Positions 44,368 through 54,142 are shown, counted from the stretch's first letter. The stretch: DNA of 64,000 bases from Symbiodinium natans (GCA_905221605.1 CAJNDS010001502.1:706501-770500), one strand, 5' to 3'. Notes: generated by a model not told the origin, from the letters alone. Program-made: numbers and translations.

Positions 44368-45258
44368 TCACAGCCGCCCCTGCGCAGGACGCCCACGCTT
44401 TGGCAAGCTGGGGCGTGTAAGCACTCTCAAGAGAGGTCGACCAAACACGCTTCCCTTCATGCGTGACCTGTGACCCCATGACTCATGGGCATGGTCTCCA
44501 GAGCACAGCACGGCTGTCCGACGAAACCAAGAGCGGTTCGACACCAACGTGGTGCTCTTCCGCCGGGTACTGCCAAACATGCACGCATGCAGCGTGACAA
44601 CGTGAGATTTGGCCACGAGCCCACTCAAACCAGGGAAAAGCCAAATCAAGCTATTGGTGGGATTTTCAATACTCCAGCATACCCCTTTTTCGGACACATG
44701 TCTGCACCAGGAGGACATCAGCTCTACGAGGCTGTTCGCGGCACGAACGCGTGCCCTGTCACGAAAATCCTTAAGGGATGGCAGCCCCCTTACGAAATTT
44801 CGATCCCTCAGCGGCCTTGGTCCCCCCGGATGGCGAATTTCCCTGGCGCGACTGAACGTTCCGCATGGGGGGGCCCAGTGAACCCAAACTACGCCTGGCC
44901 TGTCCAGGACATCTTTGAGAAGGGAACGCCCTTCTTTCCTGGAGAGGTCCAATTGCAGGACCTTGACACCTTGAGCCTTGCAAACTTTGTCAATGCTCAC
45001 TGTGTGGAAGCCTAAATCCTTCGCGGCTTTACTCAAACGTCCCAAGCCGCAGAAGACTTTCTCAAACAAAGGGACGCCCCTATCGCCATGGCCGGGCTGG
45101 CAGTCCACAGGCAAGGACGCTGACCCCCCAGCTGGAGGTTGAACTTCCTCACAGCGGGCACGGCCCGTAACAGCATCGCAACGCGACCCGCCCTTTCCAG
45201 GGGGGGAAGGAGGGGCGGGAGCGGGCGACTCACCCGGGCCTGACGAGGCCTTGCTCAT
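44368..45258 (-). CDS. E3 C5-methyltransferase-like ORF
   Basis: 296 aa starting with ATG just after the Gag stop. Motifs: FEKVFCGLGRLSKAA (motif I-like), TVSIDK (motif II-like), WAPPCGTFSRARE (canonical Pro-Cys of motif IV), SIENPTNSLIW (motif VI-like ENP) and FGSTRRKSTTL (motif VIII-like). The fold class is that of C5-cytosine methyltransferases, which are known in some dinoflagellate and charophyte retrotransposons. There is no dioxygenase-like module in front of it. The Pro/Ser-rich N terminus (residues 1-60) is unique. Whether it methylates DNA is untested. Confidence 0.75.
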   Translation of the reverse strand: MSKASSGPGESPAPAPPSPPGKGGSRCDAVTGRARCEEVQPPAGGSASLPVDCQPGHGDRGVPLFEKVFCGLGRLSKAAKDLGFHTVSIDKVCKAQGVKVLQLDLSRKEGRSLLKDVLDRPGVVWVHWAPPCGTFSRAREIRHPGGPRPLRDRNFVRGLPSLKDFRDRARVRAANSLVELMSSWCRHVSEKGVCWSIENPTNSLIWLFPGLSGLVAKSHVVTLHACMFGSTRRKSTTLVSNRSWFRRTAVLCSGDHAHESWGHRSRMKGSVFGRPLLRVLTRPSLPKRGRPAQGRL

Positions 45259-45279
45259 TTCGACTACCGGCTGGGATAG

Positions 45280-46533
45280 TCACTCACGCTTCTTGTTTGC
45301 CGGACAGTTCCCTGCCCCGTGGTCCTTGGACCCACAGGACATGCAAACGTGCAGTCCGCGGGATTCCCGGACGCCGGGATGTCACAGCCCTCCTCCAGGT
45401 TAAACCCATAGCAGTAACGTCTGCCGTGATCGTCATGCGGCTGGAAAGGGCGCAGTTCTTTAGGCATCGGCGGTTTCTTTTCGGCCGGGAGGGTAGGAGC
45501 GGAAGGCTTCCCTTTACCTCTCCCCCTGCCCCGGCCTTTTTGGGGTGCGACTCCTGCCAGATCCTCTAGGGTCACGGCCCTTCCCTCCTTTACCAGCGCC
45601 TCTTCCCTTCGTCCACTCGCGGCCCCGGCCATCTGTCTGTGGCAGGGGGAAGAGGCTGAACGTGACGCACGTGTCGTTCTGCTTGGCTGCAATTAGGGCG
45701 TCCAATGGAGCCACGCCTGCTGCGTTGGGCTTGCACCCGTCACGACACTCTCGGGACAGCAACGTCCAGAGCTCTTTGTCAGCCTTGATAATTGCGCCTA
45801 CACCGGGCTTGGCGTAGCCAGGCGGGGCGGCCCGGCTCGCCAGGAAGAAGTAGTTTCGCACGAGACGCTCGTGCACGTTGAAGGAGACCAGACCGACGCG
45901 GTCCAGGGCCAGACCTCTCCTGGTGAACGCCTGCTGTAGCTTGAAGTCGGTTGCTACGTCCGCATTGATCACGTTGTCCTTCTTCTTGAGGGTAAGTTCG
46001 CCATTTTCGATGGCAAAGAATTCCTTGTCCCGCCGCACGGCGGCGACCTCTGCATCGCGACTCACGCATGCGGACGGCGGAATGTAACGCACAAGCCCGT
46101 CGTGCAACATTGCCGCCGCGCGGTCTACGAGACCGTTGGAGGGCTCCAGGTCACCTTCCATGAGGACTCCAGTGAGGCGGGCAACTTGCTCTTTCCTCTT
46201 GTGCTCTCTTTCGTGGCTGGGCAAGCACTTCTTGCTGGACGCCTCGGGGTCGCCCCGATCCTTCAAATCCTGCAGGCTGAAGGCCAAACCTTCAAAGGCG
46301 AGACGTCGCAAAGCTCCTGCGTGGCCCAACGTCGGCCCAGGCGCCGGGAAGATCTTTTTCGCCAGATCTTCCAGCTTGTTATCGTCAATATGGTTGGGCT
46401 GATCAGCCACAGAGAACGCAAGGGCGGCAAAGGACTCCACATTCTCTTTCACCAGATTCTTGAAGGGGTCGCTCCCGAGCAAGTCCTCGGCTCTGCTTTT
46501 AACCTCGGCCTTGCTGTCAACCAGGGATACCAT
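45280..46533 (-). pseudogene. E3 Gag with frameshifts near its C terminus
   Basis: The first frame (46533-45514) encodes the helical Gag body (LASRAAPPGYAK, ADKELWTLLSREC). The Gly/Arg/Lys-rich linker and the start of the Cys motif (YCYGFNLEEGC) are in a second frame (45692 onward), and the last Cys/His segment (HGAGNCPANKK, preceded by CMSCG) is in a third, ending at TGA 45280-45282. That end lines up with the C termini of E2 and E4 Gag, so two small indels are likely. The gene lies directly upstream of the methyltransferase-like ORF. Confidence 0.72.
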
Positions 46534-46621
46534 GGCCTGACAGGTGAAGAGGACAAGCAGAAAGAGAGGAAAGTGGGGGGGGGGGGGCCTGTGACGAGGT
46601 CAACAAAGCCTCCTTTTTCCT

Positions 46622-48386
46622 CTAGTCCTGCAAGCTCGAGTGGGTCCAGCACTGCTTGCAATGGGGACGCCCCTCTTCGAGTTCGACAACGTCGCTGGTA
46701 ACGCCCACAAAGAAGACGATTCCGCATCTCAACTCCTTGAACGTGGAGGCAGCCGCTGACAGCATGCATAAAGGACTGGCACCACGGCGGCAGGGCTGCC
46801 ACGGCCTCGCGGCGGGCGCGGTTCCCGGGCAAAGGGGGATCTGCCGGCATATCCTCCTCACTAAGTCGGTCCGACTCGCTGTCTGTGGTGTCAGTCATGT
46901 GCTCGGGTGCCGGTTGCTCGGCTGACGCAGCCGCTGCCGACTCGTTGTCTGGGTCGGGAGGGACATTTGAACCCCGACGCAGGGCTCCCTCCGGCACGAC
47001 CGGGTCTGGTTTGTTGAAGGCCAAGACCCGCTGTCTAGTCCTAATTTGACTCCCGCGCGGGTTGTCAGGCGCGAAGTCGCCATCACGGATGGCGAGGAGA
47101 ACTTCCTCGAAAATACGCGCCGCCGGCGCGAGAACGTCCCGGCTGTAGGTCTCCGTGCTACAGCGCACATGATGTGCCAACAAGCGCCGCGTGTCCAGGG
47201 CGACACCGGCCGACGCAGCCCACGTCAGGCCTGTGGCCTTGAGGCTGTGGCTGGAGAGACGGGAAGAGGCCGGGAAGACCTCTGCCAGAATGCCGCGCAA
47301 CCACTTAGTGATCTGCTGCGAAGACATGGCATTTCCAGTCGGGACGCCATCTTCACCGAAATGCGGGATCAGGGAACCCTTATCGATGGCGCCTTTGACC
47401 GAAAGGCCGAGAGACACCCGTGCCTCCAGCCACTGTGGGATCCAGGGAGTCTCTAGGTAAACGCACGGCGCCAGAAGTGGCAACAAGACGCGTGCTCTGG
47501 CCCCCATGGCCGTCTTACTCTTGGAGACGGAGCCCTCTATCCACACGGTGGACTCGTCTGGGTCGGAAAAGTCGACCTCAAGAGTTACCATCCTGGCTGC
47601 ATCACTGGCTCTGGCACAACTGAACATCATAAACAACAACGCTCCCGCAATGACGCGGGAGCATTGTCAGCGAAGGCCGCTGCACTCTCGAGGAATTTGA
47701 CCTCCTCCACAGCTAGAGCAGGCGCACGGCGGGGCGGAGGAGCCTTGGCCTCGAAACCTTTGCAAAGGCCCACAATACGAGGGCTCGAGGTCATGTAGTC
47801 CTCGACTTTCAGGCCGAGGACGCCTCGACACCAGTTGACGCACTGAGTGAACCCGCCAGGTTTCGACCATGGCGCCTCGGAACGCTCCAAGTGAGCTAAG
47901 TACATCCAGGACACTCTCTCCGTCACCGGAAAGGGCGACGCTTGAACGGAGTCTGCCCACGTTACGAAGTGGCTCAGAGACGAAAGTCTGCGGACTATTG
48001 TTCCGGTGGCCTTGTGCGCACAGGCGCTGGCTATGCTGTACGACAGCTCGTCCAAATCCAGCGTGCCATCGGCATCTGCACGGCAGAGCGCAGCAATGCC
48101 AAACGCATCCTGCCATCCTTCCAATAGCTTCGTGCCAAGGCTTGGCGGAGACCTTTACTGCCACTGACAGTACTGACTGGCCGTGAACGCGCGGCTTCTT
48201 GGTCTCTACCGGGACCACGCTCCTCTCCGGCACTCGGACTCTAGCGGGGCGCTCAAAATTGAGGGAGAGGGGGAGCTCCAAGCACGACTGGAAACTGACC
48301 TCCCAAGGGAGCTGTACAGACTGACTGGGCAGCCTGGCCCAGGCTCTATCGGCTCGATCAGAAAACATCTCAAGGCTGCGAGCCAT
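46622..48386 (-). pseudogene. E3 tyrosine recombinase (frameshifted)
   Basis: The coding signal passes through three to four frames. The N-terminal part ends at about 48125 (VSAKPWHEAI). The core-binding part runs 48124-47640. The catalytic part (47639 to about 46715) holds Arg in FSCARASDAAR, His/Lys in SSHSLKATGLTW, LAHH, and Tyr in TETYSRDVLAP. The Cys module is split near 46715 between CLHVQG...LLCGR and GRPHCKQCW. Each shift looks like a small indel, and similarity to E4 YR runs through all pieces. A 14-base poly-G run lies just downstream (about 46575-46588). Confidence 0.75.
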
Positions 48387-48868
48387 TCGAGGACACCGGG
48401 CACAAAATACGCAGCCCTCGCTCCCAAAAGCACTTCGCTAGACCACCCCGGCCTGGAGCAGATTTCAAACTGATGATCGGGCGCACTTGAAACGAAACGG
48501 CTGCTCACGCACAAGCAGATATAAGGAGACTTCCTCCAGTACTCCGGCAACGGCCGGACAAGGGGGGAATGCTACTAGCAATCCGGGGGCGACCACTCCG
48601 GCCGTTTACCCACTCGACCGGTACTTGCCGGTAGGGGCATGAAATCCCAACGCGGGAAGCCCAAGACGCTGAAACTTAACACAGCAGCAGCTACAGCCCC
48701 TTGACCCAAGGAGCTGCCTTTTCCACTGCGCACACTCTGTCGGTCTGAAAGCTTGACGCGGCACGGCCGCTCGTTCAAAACGACAAGACTCGAAAACCCC
48801 AAACCCCCACACTCCAGGGGTCCAGGCCGCCAAACTCTGGTACGACCAGGTAAAGGCAAGCGGGACTT

Positions 48869-49921
48869 TCACCGCGTACGACGCGCGTGCGCCTGTCTCA
48901 CGGAGACCCTGCAGCAGTCCCTGCAGTAAATGACTCTGCAGCCGGGGCAGTACCAGTGCTTCTGGACCCTGCCCCCCCGGCGTACGACGCCGTCCCACTG
49001 CCACCTGCAGACGCTGCAGGCAAAGGCGTGGATTGAATCGGGCTCGAGCGGCACCCCGCAGCCGCTATCACACATCATGGCCCTCACCGGGGCCTCAACG
49101 CCGGACGCACGGCGTCCGGCACGCTCCGTCCCCGACGCGGGGGTGCGGGCACGGCCCTGGGGCTCAGGTCGGGCGGAGTGGGGTCGCAACTCCGCACCAG
49201 AACGTCTGGGGCCCGCAGGGGGGGGAGGCGGCACGGCCGGAACCTCGGTCGTCACTCCCCTGAACGGGCCGGGGCGCCGGGCGTCGACAAAGACGCGTGG
49301 CTGCTTACGAGCAGGCCGTACGCGATCGTCGCGTTCAGGGCGGGCGGGGGACGGGGGCACGGCCCTCGCTTCCCGCCTGGTCGTCAGGACTGTAGCTCTC
49401 GTACGTGTGCTCGTACGAGGGGCTGCACGCCGCTTGGAGAGGGCACGGCCCTTCGCTTTGGCCGCAGCAGCGGCGGCCTCTTTTCGAACGTCGGAGGGCT
49501 CGGTCGGGGGGTCCGCCGGCTCAGTGTCACGCGAGTCATCGTCCGAAGAGGACTCCTCTTCTTTAGCCGCCTGCCCGGAAACGTCCGGCGCGGCAGCAAC
49601 GGGAGGCTCAGGGGCGGGGTCCTTGCTTTCGGACACCCCAGCCTGGGGAGGAGAAACGTTCTCCGGCGCAGCAGGCGGCTGGGCTGCCCCCGACGCGGGG
49701 GGGGGCAAGTTGGGAAAAGGCGGCACAAAACCCAACAGGATTGCCGCAAACGAATTGACACCGGCACGGCCGGGATCCCCGACGCGGGTCCACCCAGCGG
49801 CGACGGCCACCTCCACTACATCCGTGGCGAAGGCCGCGCCGCCTTCCCCAAGGGAGGCTTCAGCTTCACGGAAGCAAGCCAACGTGGCTTCATCGAAGGT
49901 CATGCTGCCCTTCACCGCCAT
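48869..49921 (-). CDS. E3 accessory ORF with terminal zinc-binding-like module
   Basis: 350 aa, open. The middle is a long disordered Pro/Ala/Arg/Ser/Glu-rich region (about residues 70-270). The C-terminal ~65 residues have paired cysteines: CDSGCG, HAFACSVCRWQ, HWYCPGCRVIYCRDCC, consistent with a RING/PHD-like or treble-clef zinc fold. A similar HAxxCxxCRWQ motif is found in E2. Function unknown. The reading frame carries several copies of the GGCACGGCC hairpin in two different frames. Confidence 0.6.
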   Translation of the reverse strand: MAVKGSMTFDEATLACFREAEASLGEGGAAFATDVVEVAVAAGWTRVGDPGRAGVNSFAAILLGFVPPFPNLPPPASGAAQPPAAPENVSPPQAGVSESKDPAPEPPVAAAPDVSGQAAKEEESSSDDDSRDTEPADPPTEPSDVRKEAAAAAAKAKGRALSKRRAAPRTSTRTRATVLTTRREARAVPPSPARPERDDRVRPARKQPRVFVDARRPGPFRGVTTEVPAVPPPPPAGPRRSGAELRPHSARPEPQGRARTPASGTERAGRRASGVEAPVRAMMCDSGCGVPLEPDSIHAFACSVCRWQWDGVVRRGGRVQKHWYCPGCRVIYCRDCCRVSVRQAHARRTR

Positions 49922-50040
49922 GGCAAGTATGCTGGAACTGAAAGCGCAGTGCTACACTACAAGCTTAAGACGCTACTGAGCGAGACACACACAACGGAGA
50001 ACGTCGTCCCAGAAAGGTCAGGCACTCCGCCAGACAGGGT

Positions 50041-50460
50041 AGGGTAACGGCCCTAAGGAGCACATCGCTCGAACATAACACACAAGGAGCACGTCGCTCA
50101 GGAAGAGGGACTGGAACATTCTCACGGAGCACTTCGCTCAAGCACGTCGCTATGGGAGCACTTCGCTCAAGCACGTCGCTTATGGGAGCACCTCGCTCAA
50201 GCATTAGGAGGCTTCAACAAACAGGCACGTCGCCACACAAGCAGGGTAACGGCCCTGACGGAGCACTTCGCTCAAACTCTCTGCTTATTACACAAGCAGG
50301 GTAACGGCCCTGACGGAGCACTCCGCTCAAACTCTCTGCTTATTGAGCACCTCGCTCAAGCACTTCCGTTTTCTGCACCCCAAGGTGACTGAGTAAGCAA
50401 TAACACCCTGCGTGCCACTTGAGGAAAACACACAGCGGGCACGGCCCGAGGACCTGCCGA
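50041..50460. repeat. E3 hairpin-repeat region
   Basis: A non-coding interval between the accessory ORFs holds at least ten short inverted repeats with stem GAGC/GCTC, AAGC/GCTT, AGC/GCT or GGC/GCC around a 5-base loop ACNTC or ACTCC (for example at 50058, 50087, 50127, 50156, 50169, 50186, 50224, 50261, 50316, 50345). It also has CAGGGTAACGGCCCTG at 50242 and 50297, and CGGGCACGGCCCG at 50436. A 55-bp unit is tandemly duplicated (about 50234-50343). Confidence 0.9.
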
Positions 50461-50476
50461 CGCGACGGTCCGAGAT

Positions 50477-51374
50477 CTAAGGGGGGAAAACGTTCGCCCA
50501 CTTAGGCGAGTACTCAGCGACGCCCCTCACGGATACGACCGTGGCGTCCCCGCGCCTGTGACAACTGTCACACTCATGGTGGCTGTGGCACTTACGACGG
50601 AAGGGCCGGTACTGGTTGCGGTTATAGGGCCACGTACCCATAGACGGCAACGTGCCAGGCAACGTCCTATTTTGTGGAAACCTCAGATCTACGAGATCCG
50701 GGTGGCCACGCCACTCCTCGTCGTAGGGGTTCGATGGCCACGCCCACACGGTGCCAGTGAGGGCCAGCTGCTCCAGGAGCGAGTGGGGGCTTCCCCCGGT
50801 CCACGGGACCTCGGCTGCTCAGGGGCAGGCTCGTCCTCCGAGCTGATCACAGTAGCAGGCACGGCCTGCTCAGTGGGGGCTGTTTCCGCCGGCACGGCCG
50901 CTGGCGACTCAGGCTGCGCCTCCGGAACCGCAGGGGGCTCAGCCAGACGACTCGTCTTGGGAATCGTCCCACAAAGTCGCAAAGCAGTGCTGAAAATAGC
51001 ACACATTGCCATTGCTGAGCTCCTCGCGCAAGGCTTGGACAAGAACGTCTTGCTCGACTTCCTTCAGGAAGCGCAAGGCAGCACGGGCCTCGTGAATCTG
51101 CAGCGAAACGTTCGCCGGTGCAGACAAACAGCGCCGCGCTCCCACGGGTACGGGGCCAATGTCGAGCAACGGCGAGCGAACCTGTAAGGGGTCTCTTGGC
51201 TCCCACGACGCATGGGAGCATCACGAGTGATACCCGGAGCGGGTGCTCCGGAGAGGTATAGACCGGGGCGGACGCCGTCCCGGGTGTCTGAGCATCTGAC
51301 ACAGACGCTGACGCAGACGCTGCGTTTACCTCCTCACTGGCTTCGACCTCCTTCTTGGGCCCCATGGCACACAA
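50477..51374 (-). pseudogene. E3 5'-most accessory ORF (broken)
   Basis: Three overlapping frames on the minus strand appear to be one degraded protein. The start is MGPKKEVEASEE (frame from 51374), followed by a helical part in the frame 51169-50939 (IHEARAALRFLKEVEQDVL), a Pro/Ala/Glu/Ser-rich stretch (51042-50689) and a Cys/His piece (CHSHHECDSCHRRGDA, 50749-50477). Composition matches the 350-aa ORF downstream, so a duplicated accessory gene is possible. I do not recognise the domain. Confidence 0.4.
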
Positions 51375-51399
51375 AGCTAAGGCAACACTATGCCACGCT

Positions 51400-51550
51400 A
51401 CAGAAAAACCAGGAAGCTACGCTTCGAGCTTCAAGCGACTGCATGGGCTGACGTTTCCCCCGTCTCCCGACTTAACAACTTGTTAGGCAAACGTTGCCCG
51501 CATTCGTTTAAGCTAACGATAAAGCACAATCACGCACGCGTGAAGGAAGC
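51400..51550 (-). repeat. E3 5' terminal R1
   Basis: 151 bp with one mismatch to 41856-42006. The base after it (51551) is E1 YR coding sequence. Confidence 0.95.
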
Positions 51551-51979
51551 GAAAACTTCGCCAAGAAGCCAGACCCAGTGGTCCACCCAAGAAAAGCCTG
51601 AACCGGCCTGAATGCCTTCACGCCATATTGCGAAAGGCATGCCCTGTGTAGTCACCTTCGTCCTGACAGCAGTTGATCGCAGAGTATCGATGTCCAAGAA
51701 AATAGCATCCCAGAGGACCGACTGTGCATCACTCCATCGAAGACTTGCGTAGATGCAAGTAAGAAGTGCTCCCGAAAATAACCTGTAAAAGCGTGGGAAG
51801 ATGTCCCCCTGAATCACGACGGCCTCGAGAAAGGCAATGAAAGCTGCAGGAAACGGCACAGACTCTCGACGAGGACCAGGACGTCGAGCCTCCAACGCTC
51901 GAAACATCGGCGATGCCAAGTCGGGCCAGGGCAACTCGAAAAGTTTCTTCATCCAACGCAGAGCCTTGAGGACATTCAC
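51551..51979 (-). CDS. E1 tyrosine recombinase, N-terminal and central part
   Basis: The helical core-binding segment (NVLKALRWMKKLFELPWPDL) is followed by the Arg-I motif YASLRWSDAQS and a conserved MPFAIWREG region. The frame is interrupted by E3 at 51551 and continues at 41604. Upstream (about 51980-52080) coding signal wanders between frames, so the true N terminus is unresolved. Confidence 0.72.
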
Positions 51980-52075
51980 CGGAGCAGTAAGCCTGAAGGT
52001 TGCCTGGCCAATACCGCAAAGGCGTCCAGGAACATGAACAATTCAAAACCTCCACAGACAGTACCACGCAGCTCC

Positions 52076-53092
52076 TCAAAAACTTGCAAGAAACGCAGCA
52101 AAGATTGGCAATACCCTGACAGACTGAAAAAGACGATCAAGAATCTGACTTGTCTGAACTGCCTGATGAGCTTGCTGCAGCACGGGAGAAATTGCAAGAA
52201 AGATGCCCACAAGTGTGTCCCAAAGAGCTGCAGCACGTAGTGACATCGCTGCTCGCACAGATTGCTGTGACACCAACGATGAAGCTTTGCCCTCTGTTCG
52301 CCTTGTAGAAGCCTGTCCCGACCGTGACTGCAAAGGCAAATAGAAAGAAGATGCCTTTGGCGCACCCGTGACACGGTCGTGTGAATCAGCGTCCGAAGAT
52401 GAAAGAGCCGAAGGCCCCATTGTTGTATCTGAAGCACCTGAAGCAGTGAGAACCTGACTGTGCGTTCCTGTGGGCACTCGGCAATGTGCGGCGTAAGCAG
52501 ATGCACGTTTAGGGCAAGGCTTAGGGGAAGAGGAAAAAGCTAACCCTGGACGCGCGAGCTTACCCCCAGACATAGGTCTAGGTGGGGGTGGATCAGAAAG
52601 CACATCTGCTATCCGCTTCCGTGCAGGAACCCTAGGCTGAACCCGAACAGACCCGGAAGACCCTGGAAGAACCCCTGGGAAAGCTTTTGCGGTAACCCCC
52701 AGCCCCCGAGCCAGAGAAGGGGCCGTGCCGCAAGAAGGAGCTTTAGGAGTCGCCTGCAAAGGCAAAAGCACTGTTGTTGGCGGTGACATAGTCGTCGGAA
52801 TATTATGCAATTGGGGAGGAACCAAAGCAGCTGCATGTAAATCCTCTTCAGAAGATTCTTCCAGAACATCATCTGAAAAACCAGTCGATCCATGTGCTGA
52901 AACTGCTGAAATGCAAGCCGCTGCAGGAAGATTTGCCAACGAACTGACCGTGGATTGCCGACGCTTACGAAAGCCCCTTGCTCCAGACTGAGGAGTAGAA
53001 CCACCAAGCTCCCCATCAGAAGTTGAACCCACATTTGCAGACTGTTCCATAAGAAAAGAAAGAAGCAAAACTGATTTGCCCAGAAGAATCAA
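52076..53092 (-). CDS. E1 accessory ORF (338 aa)
   Basis: Ser/Pro/Ala-rich, largely disordered. Features are a basic patch (RGFRKRRQS), an acidic patch (LEESSEEDLHAA) and a C-terminal helical segment (QAVQTSQILDRLFQSVRVL). No enzyme motif was found. Its position upstream of YR matches the accessory ORFs of E2 and E3. The C-terminal end may run in another frame into the YR region. Confidence 0.5.
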   Translation of the reverse strand: MILLGKSVLLLSFLMEQSANVGSTSDGELGGSTPQSGARGFRKRRQSTVSSLANLPAAACISAVSAHGSTGFSDDVLEESSEEDLHAAALVPPQLHNIPTTMSPPTTVLLPLQATPKAPSCGTAPSLARGLGVTAKAFPGVLPGSSGSVRVQPRVPARKRIADVLSDPPPPRPMSGGKLARPGLAFSSSPKPCPKRASAYAAHCRVPTGTHSQVLTASGASDTTMGPSALSSSDADSHDRVTGAPKASSFYLPLQSRSGQASTRRTEGKASSLVSQQSVRAAMSLRAAALWDTLVGIFLAISPVLQQAHQAVQTSQILDRLFQSVRVLPIFAAFLASF

Positions 53093-53437
53093 GAATGGGG
53101 AACCTCACGCCAAGCCGTAAAAACTGCCCGGAGAAAAGCAGCCTCTTCCAAGTACGAGACCCTCTCCGCCAGCTGACTGCAAAAACGAAGCAAAACTCTG
53201 ATACACCTGCGATGCTGCAAAGATTCACGCCCAAGCCAGCTGGTAGTGTCGAGGCTGCTGTCGCTTGCAGAGGAACTATCAGGCAAAACCAGCTCGGGAG
53301 GCAGCTCTTCCATTCGGCGCAAGGCTCCCAAAGGATGCCTAGAAGAAAGTGTCCTAGTAAAGACATGTGCCTGCAATAAAGCAGTAATGCAAAAGATGTC
53401 ACTGTCACCGTGCTAAGCCAAATTCTATGTTGCTAAA

Positions 53438-53547
53438 TGCTTCGAACTGGACACCAAGCGCATGACATGTTCGAGCAGCTGGTGCTAAGAAATAGGAAGC
53501 AAAGATTTCCCAAAGTGCATGAAAAGGCGTCGTGTAAAACAGCTGTG
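53438..53547 (-). repeat. E1 5' R1, larger part, cut by E4
   Basis: 110 bp identical by eye to 25056-25165. The remaining 17 bp are at 62537-62553, beyond E4. Confidence 0.93.
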
Positions 53548-53692
53548 TTTTCATAAAAGGATTTTCAAACCTCCAAGAAAACTCTTTAAGATGTCTTAAA
53601 GGGAATTGCAAAGCTCAGCACTCACATGAAGGTGCAATCGCAAAGCAACGGATCCCACATGGGACGAAACGGATCTGGCGTCCGCCCCCTTC
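53548..53692 (-). repeat. E4 terminal R2 (3' outer copy, with deletion)
   Basis: Matches 54143-54321 except for a 34-bp deletion between CATG repeats and one nearby substitution. Confidence 0.92.
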
Positions 53693-53772
53693 GGGGGCGT
53701 GGGTGAGGCGGGTGGGAGAGTAGCACGTACGCCAGCTACGGGCTACTGCACTACGGAGCTGTGGCCACAGCT
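53683..53772. terminator. Palindromes in the E4 3' gap
   Basis: A strong hairpin at 53683-53699 (CGCCCCC/GGGGGCG, loop TTC-like) is followed by a perfect 16-bp palindrome AGCTGTGGCCACAGCT at 53757-53772. The place corresponds to that of the hairpins in E3. A role in transcript ends or priming is conjecture. Confidence 0.45.
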
Positions 53773-53916
53773 TCTACGGATTTGGCGTGAAACCAACGAG
53801 CCCTGCAGGGCCGACACTGAAGAGTCTGTCAAGCAGGTCAAAGCACGGCAGTGCACACAACTGCTCATGGCACCCGGGCCAGAGCAGGGAGTGGTGGGTG
53901 GGTAAAATTTTCACTC

Positions 53917-54142
53917 TCTGCACATGAAGGAAAAACGCAAGTCAAGCAAAACGTGACCCCACAAAACTGCATTGCACATCAAGCACACGCACGCGCACAG
54001 GCAGTGATGCATTGTGCCCTCAAAGCTTGCACAGGTGACCAACGGCATATGTCCAAGAAAATCTCAGTTTGAAAACGCTCGTACCCTCGCTGTCCTAAAA
54101 TGAAAAAGGGATCGTAGATGCGCTTGCTTTCTACTGAATCCC
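53917..54142 (-). repeat. E4 internal R1
   Basis: 226 bp, identical by eye to 62311-62536. It abuts inner R2 at 54142/54143 and has no SL. Confidence 0.95.

Larger units (their letters stand above)
41605..51550 (-). mobile_element. E3: YR retrotransposon inserted in E1 YR gene
   Basis: 9946 bp bounded by its own split repeats: R1 at 51400-51550 and 41856-42006 (151 bp, one mismatch), R2 at 42007-42139 and 41605-41737 (133 bp, one mismatch). Deleting it restores the E1 YR frame exactly, with no duplicated bases. Gene order: accessory ORF(s), YR, gag, methyltransferase-like ORF, RT/RNase H. It is more GC-rich than its neighbours and packed with short hairpins. Several frameshifts affect YR, gag and RNase H. 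Confidence 0.92.

Noticed and set aside
50041-50460. CRISPR-like array
   Set aside because: Units are hairpins of 11-16 bp without regular spacers, in a eukaryotic retrotransposon, and no cas genes are present.
41605-51550. E3 as an LTR retrotransposon
   Set aside because: The two outer ends are different sequences (R1 and R2), there is no target duplication, no primer-binding site was seen and no DDE integrase is present. A tyrosine recombinase is present instead.
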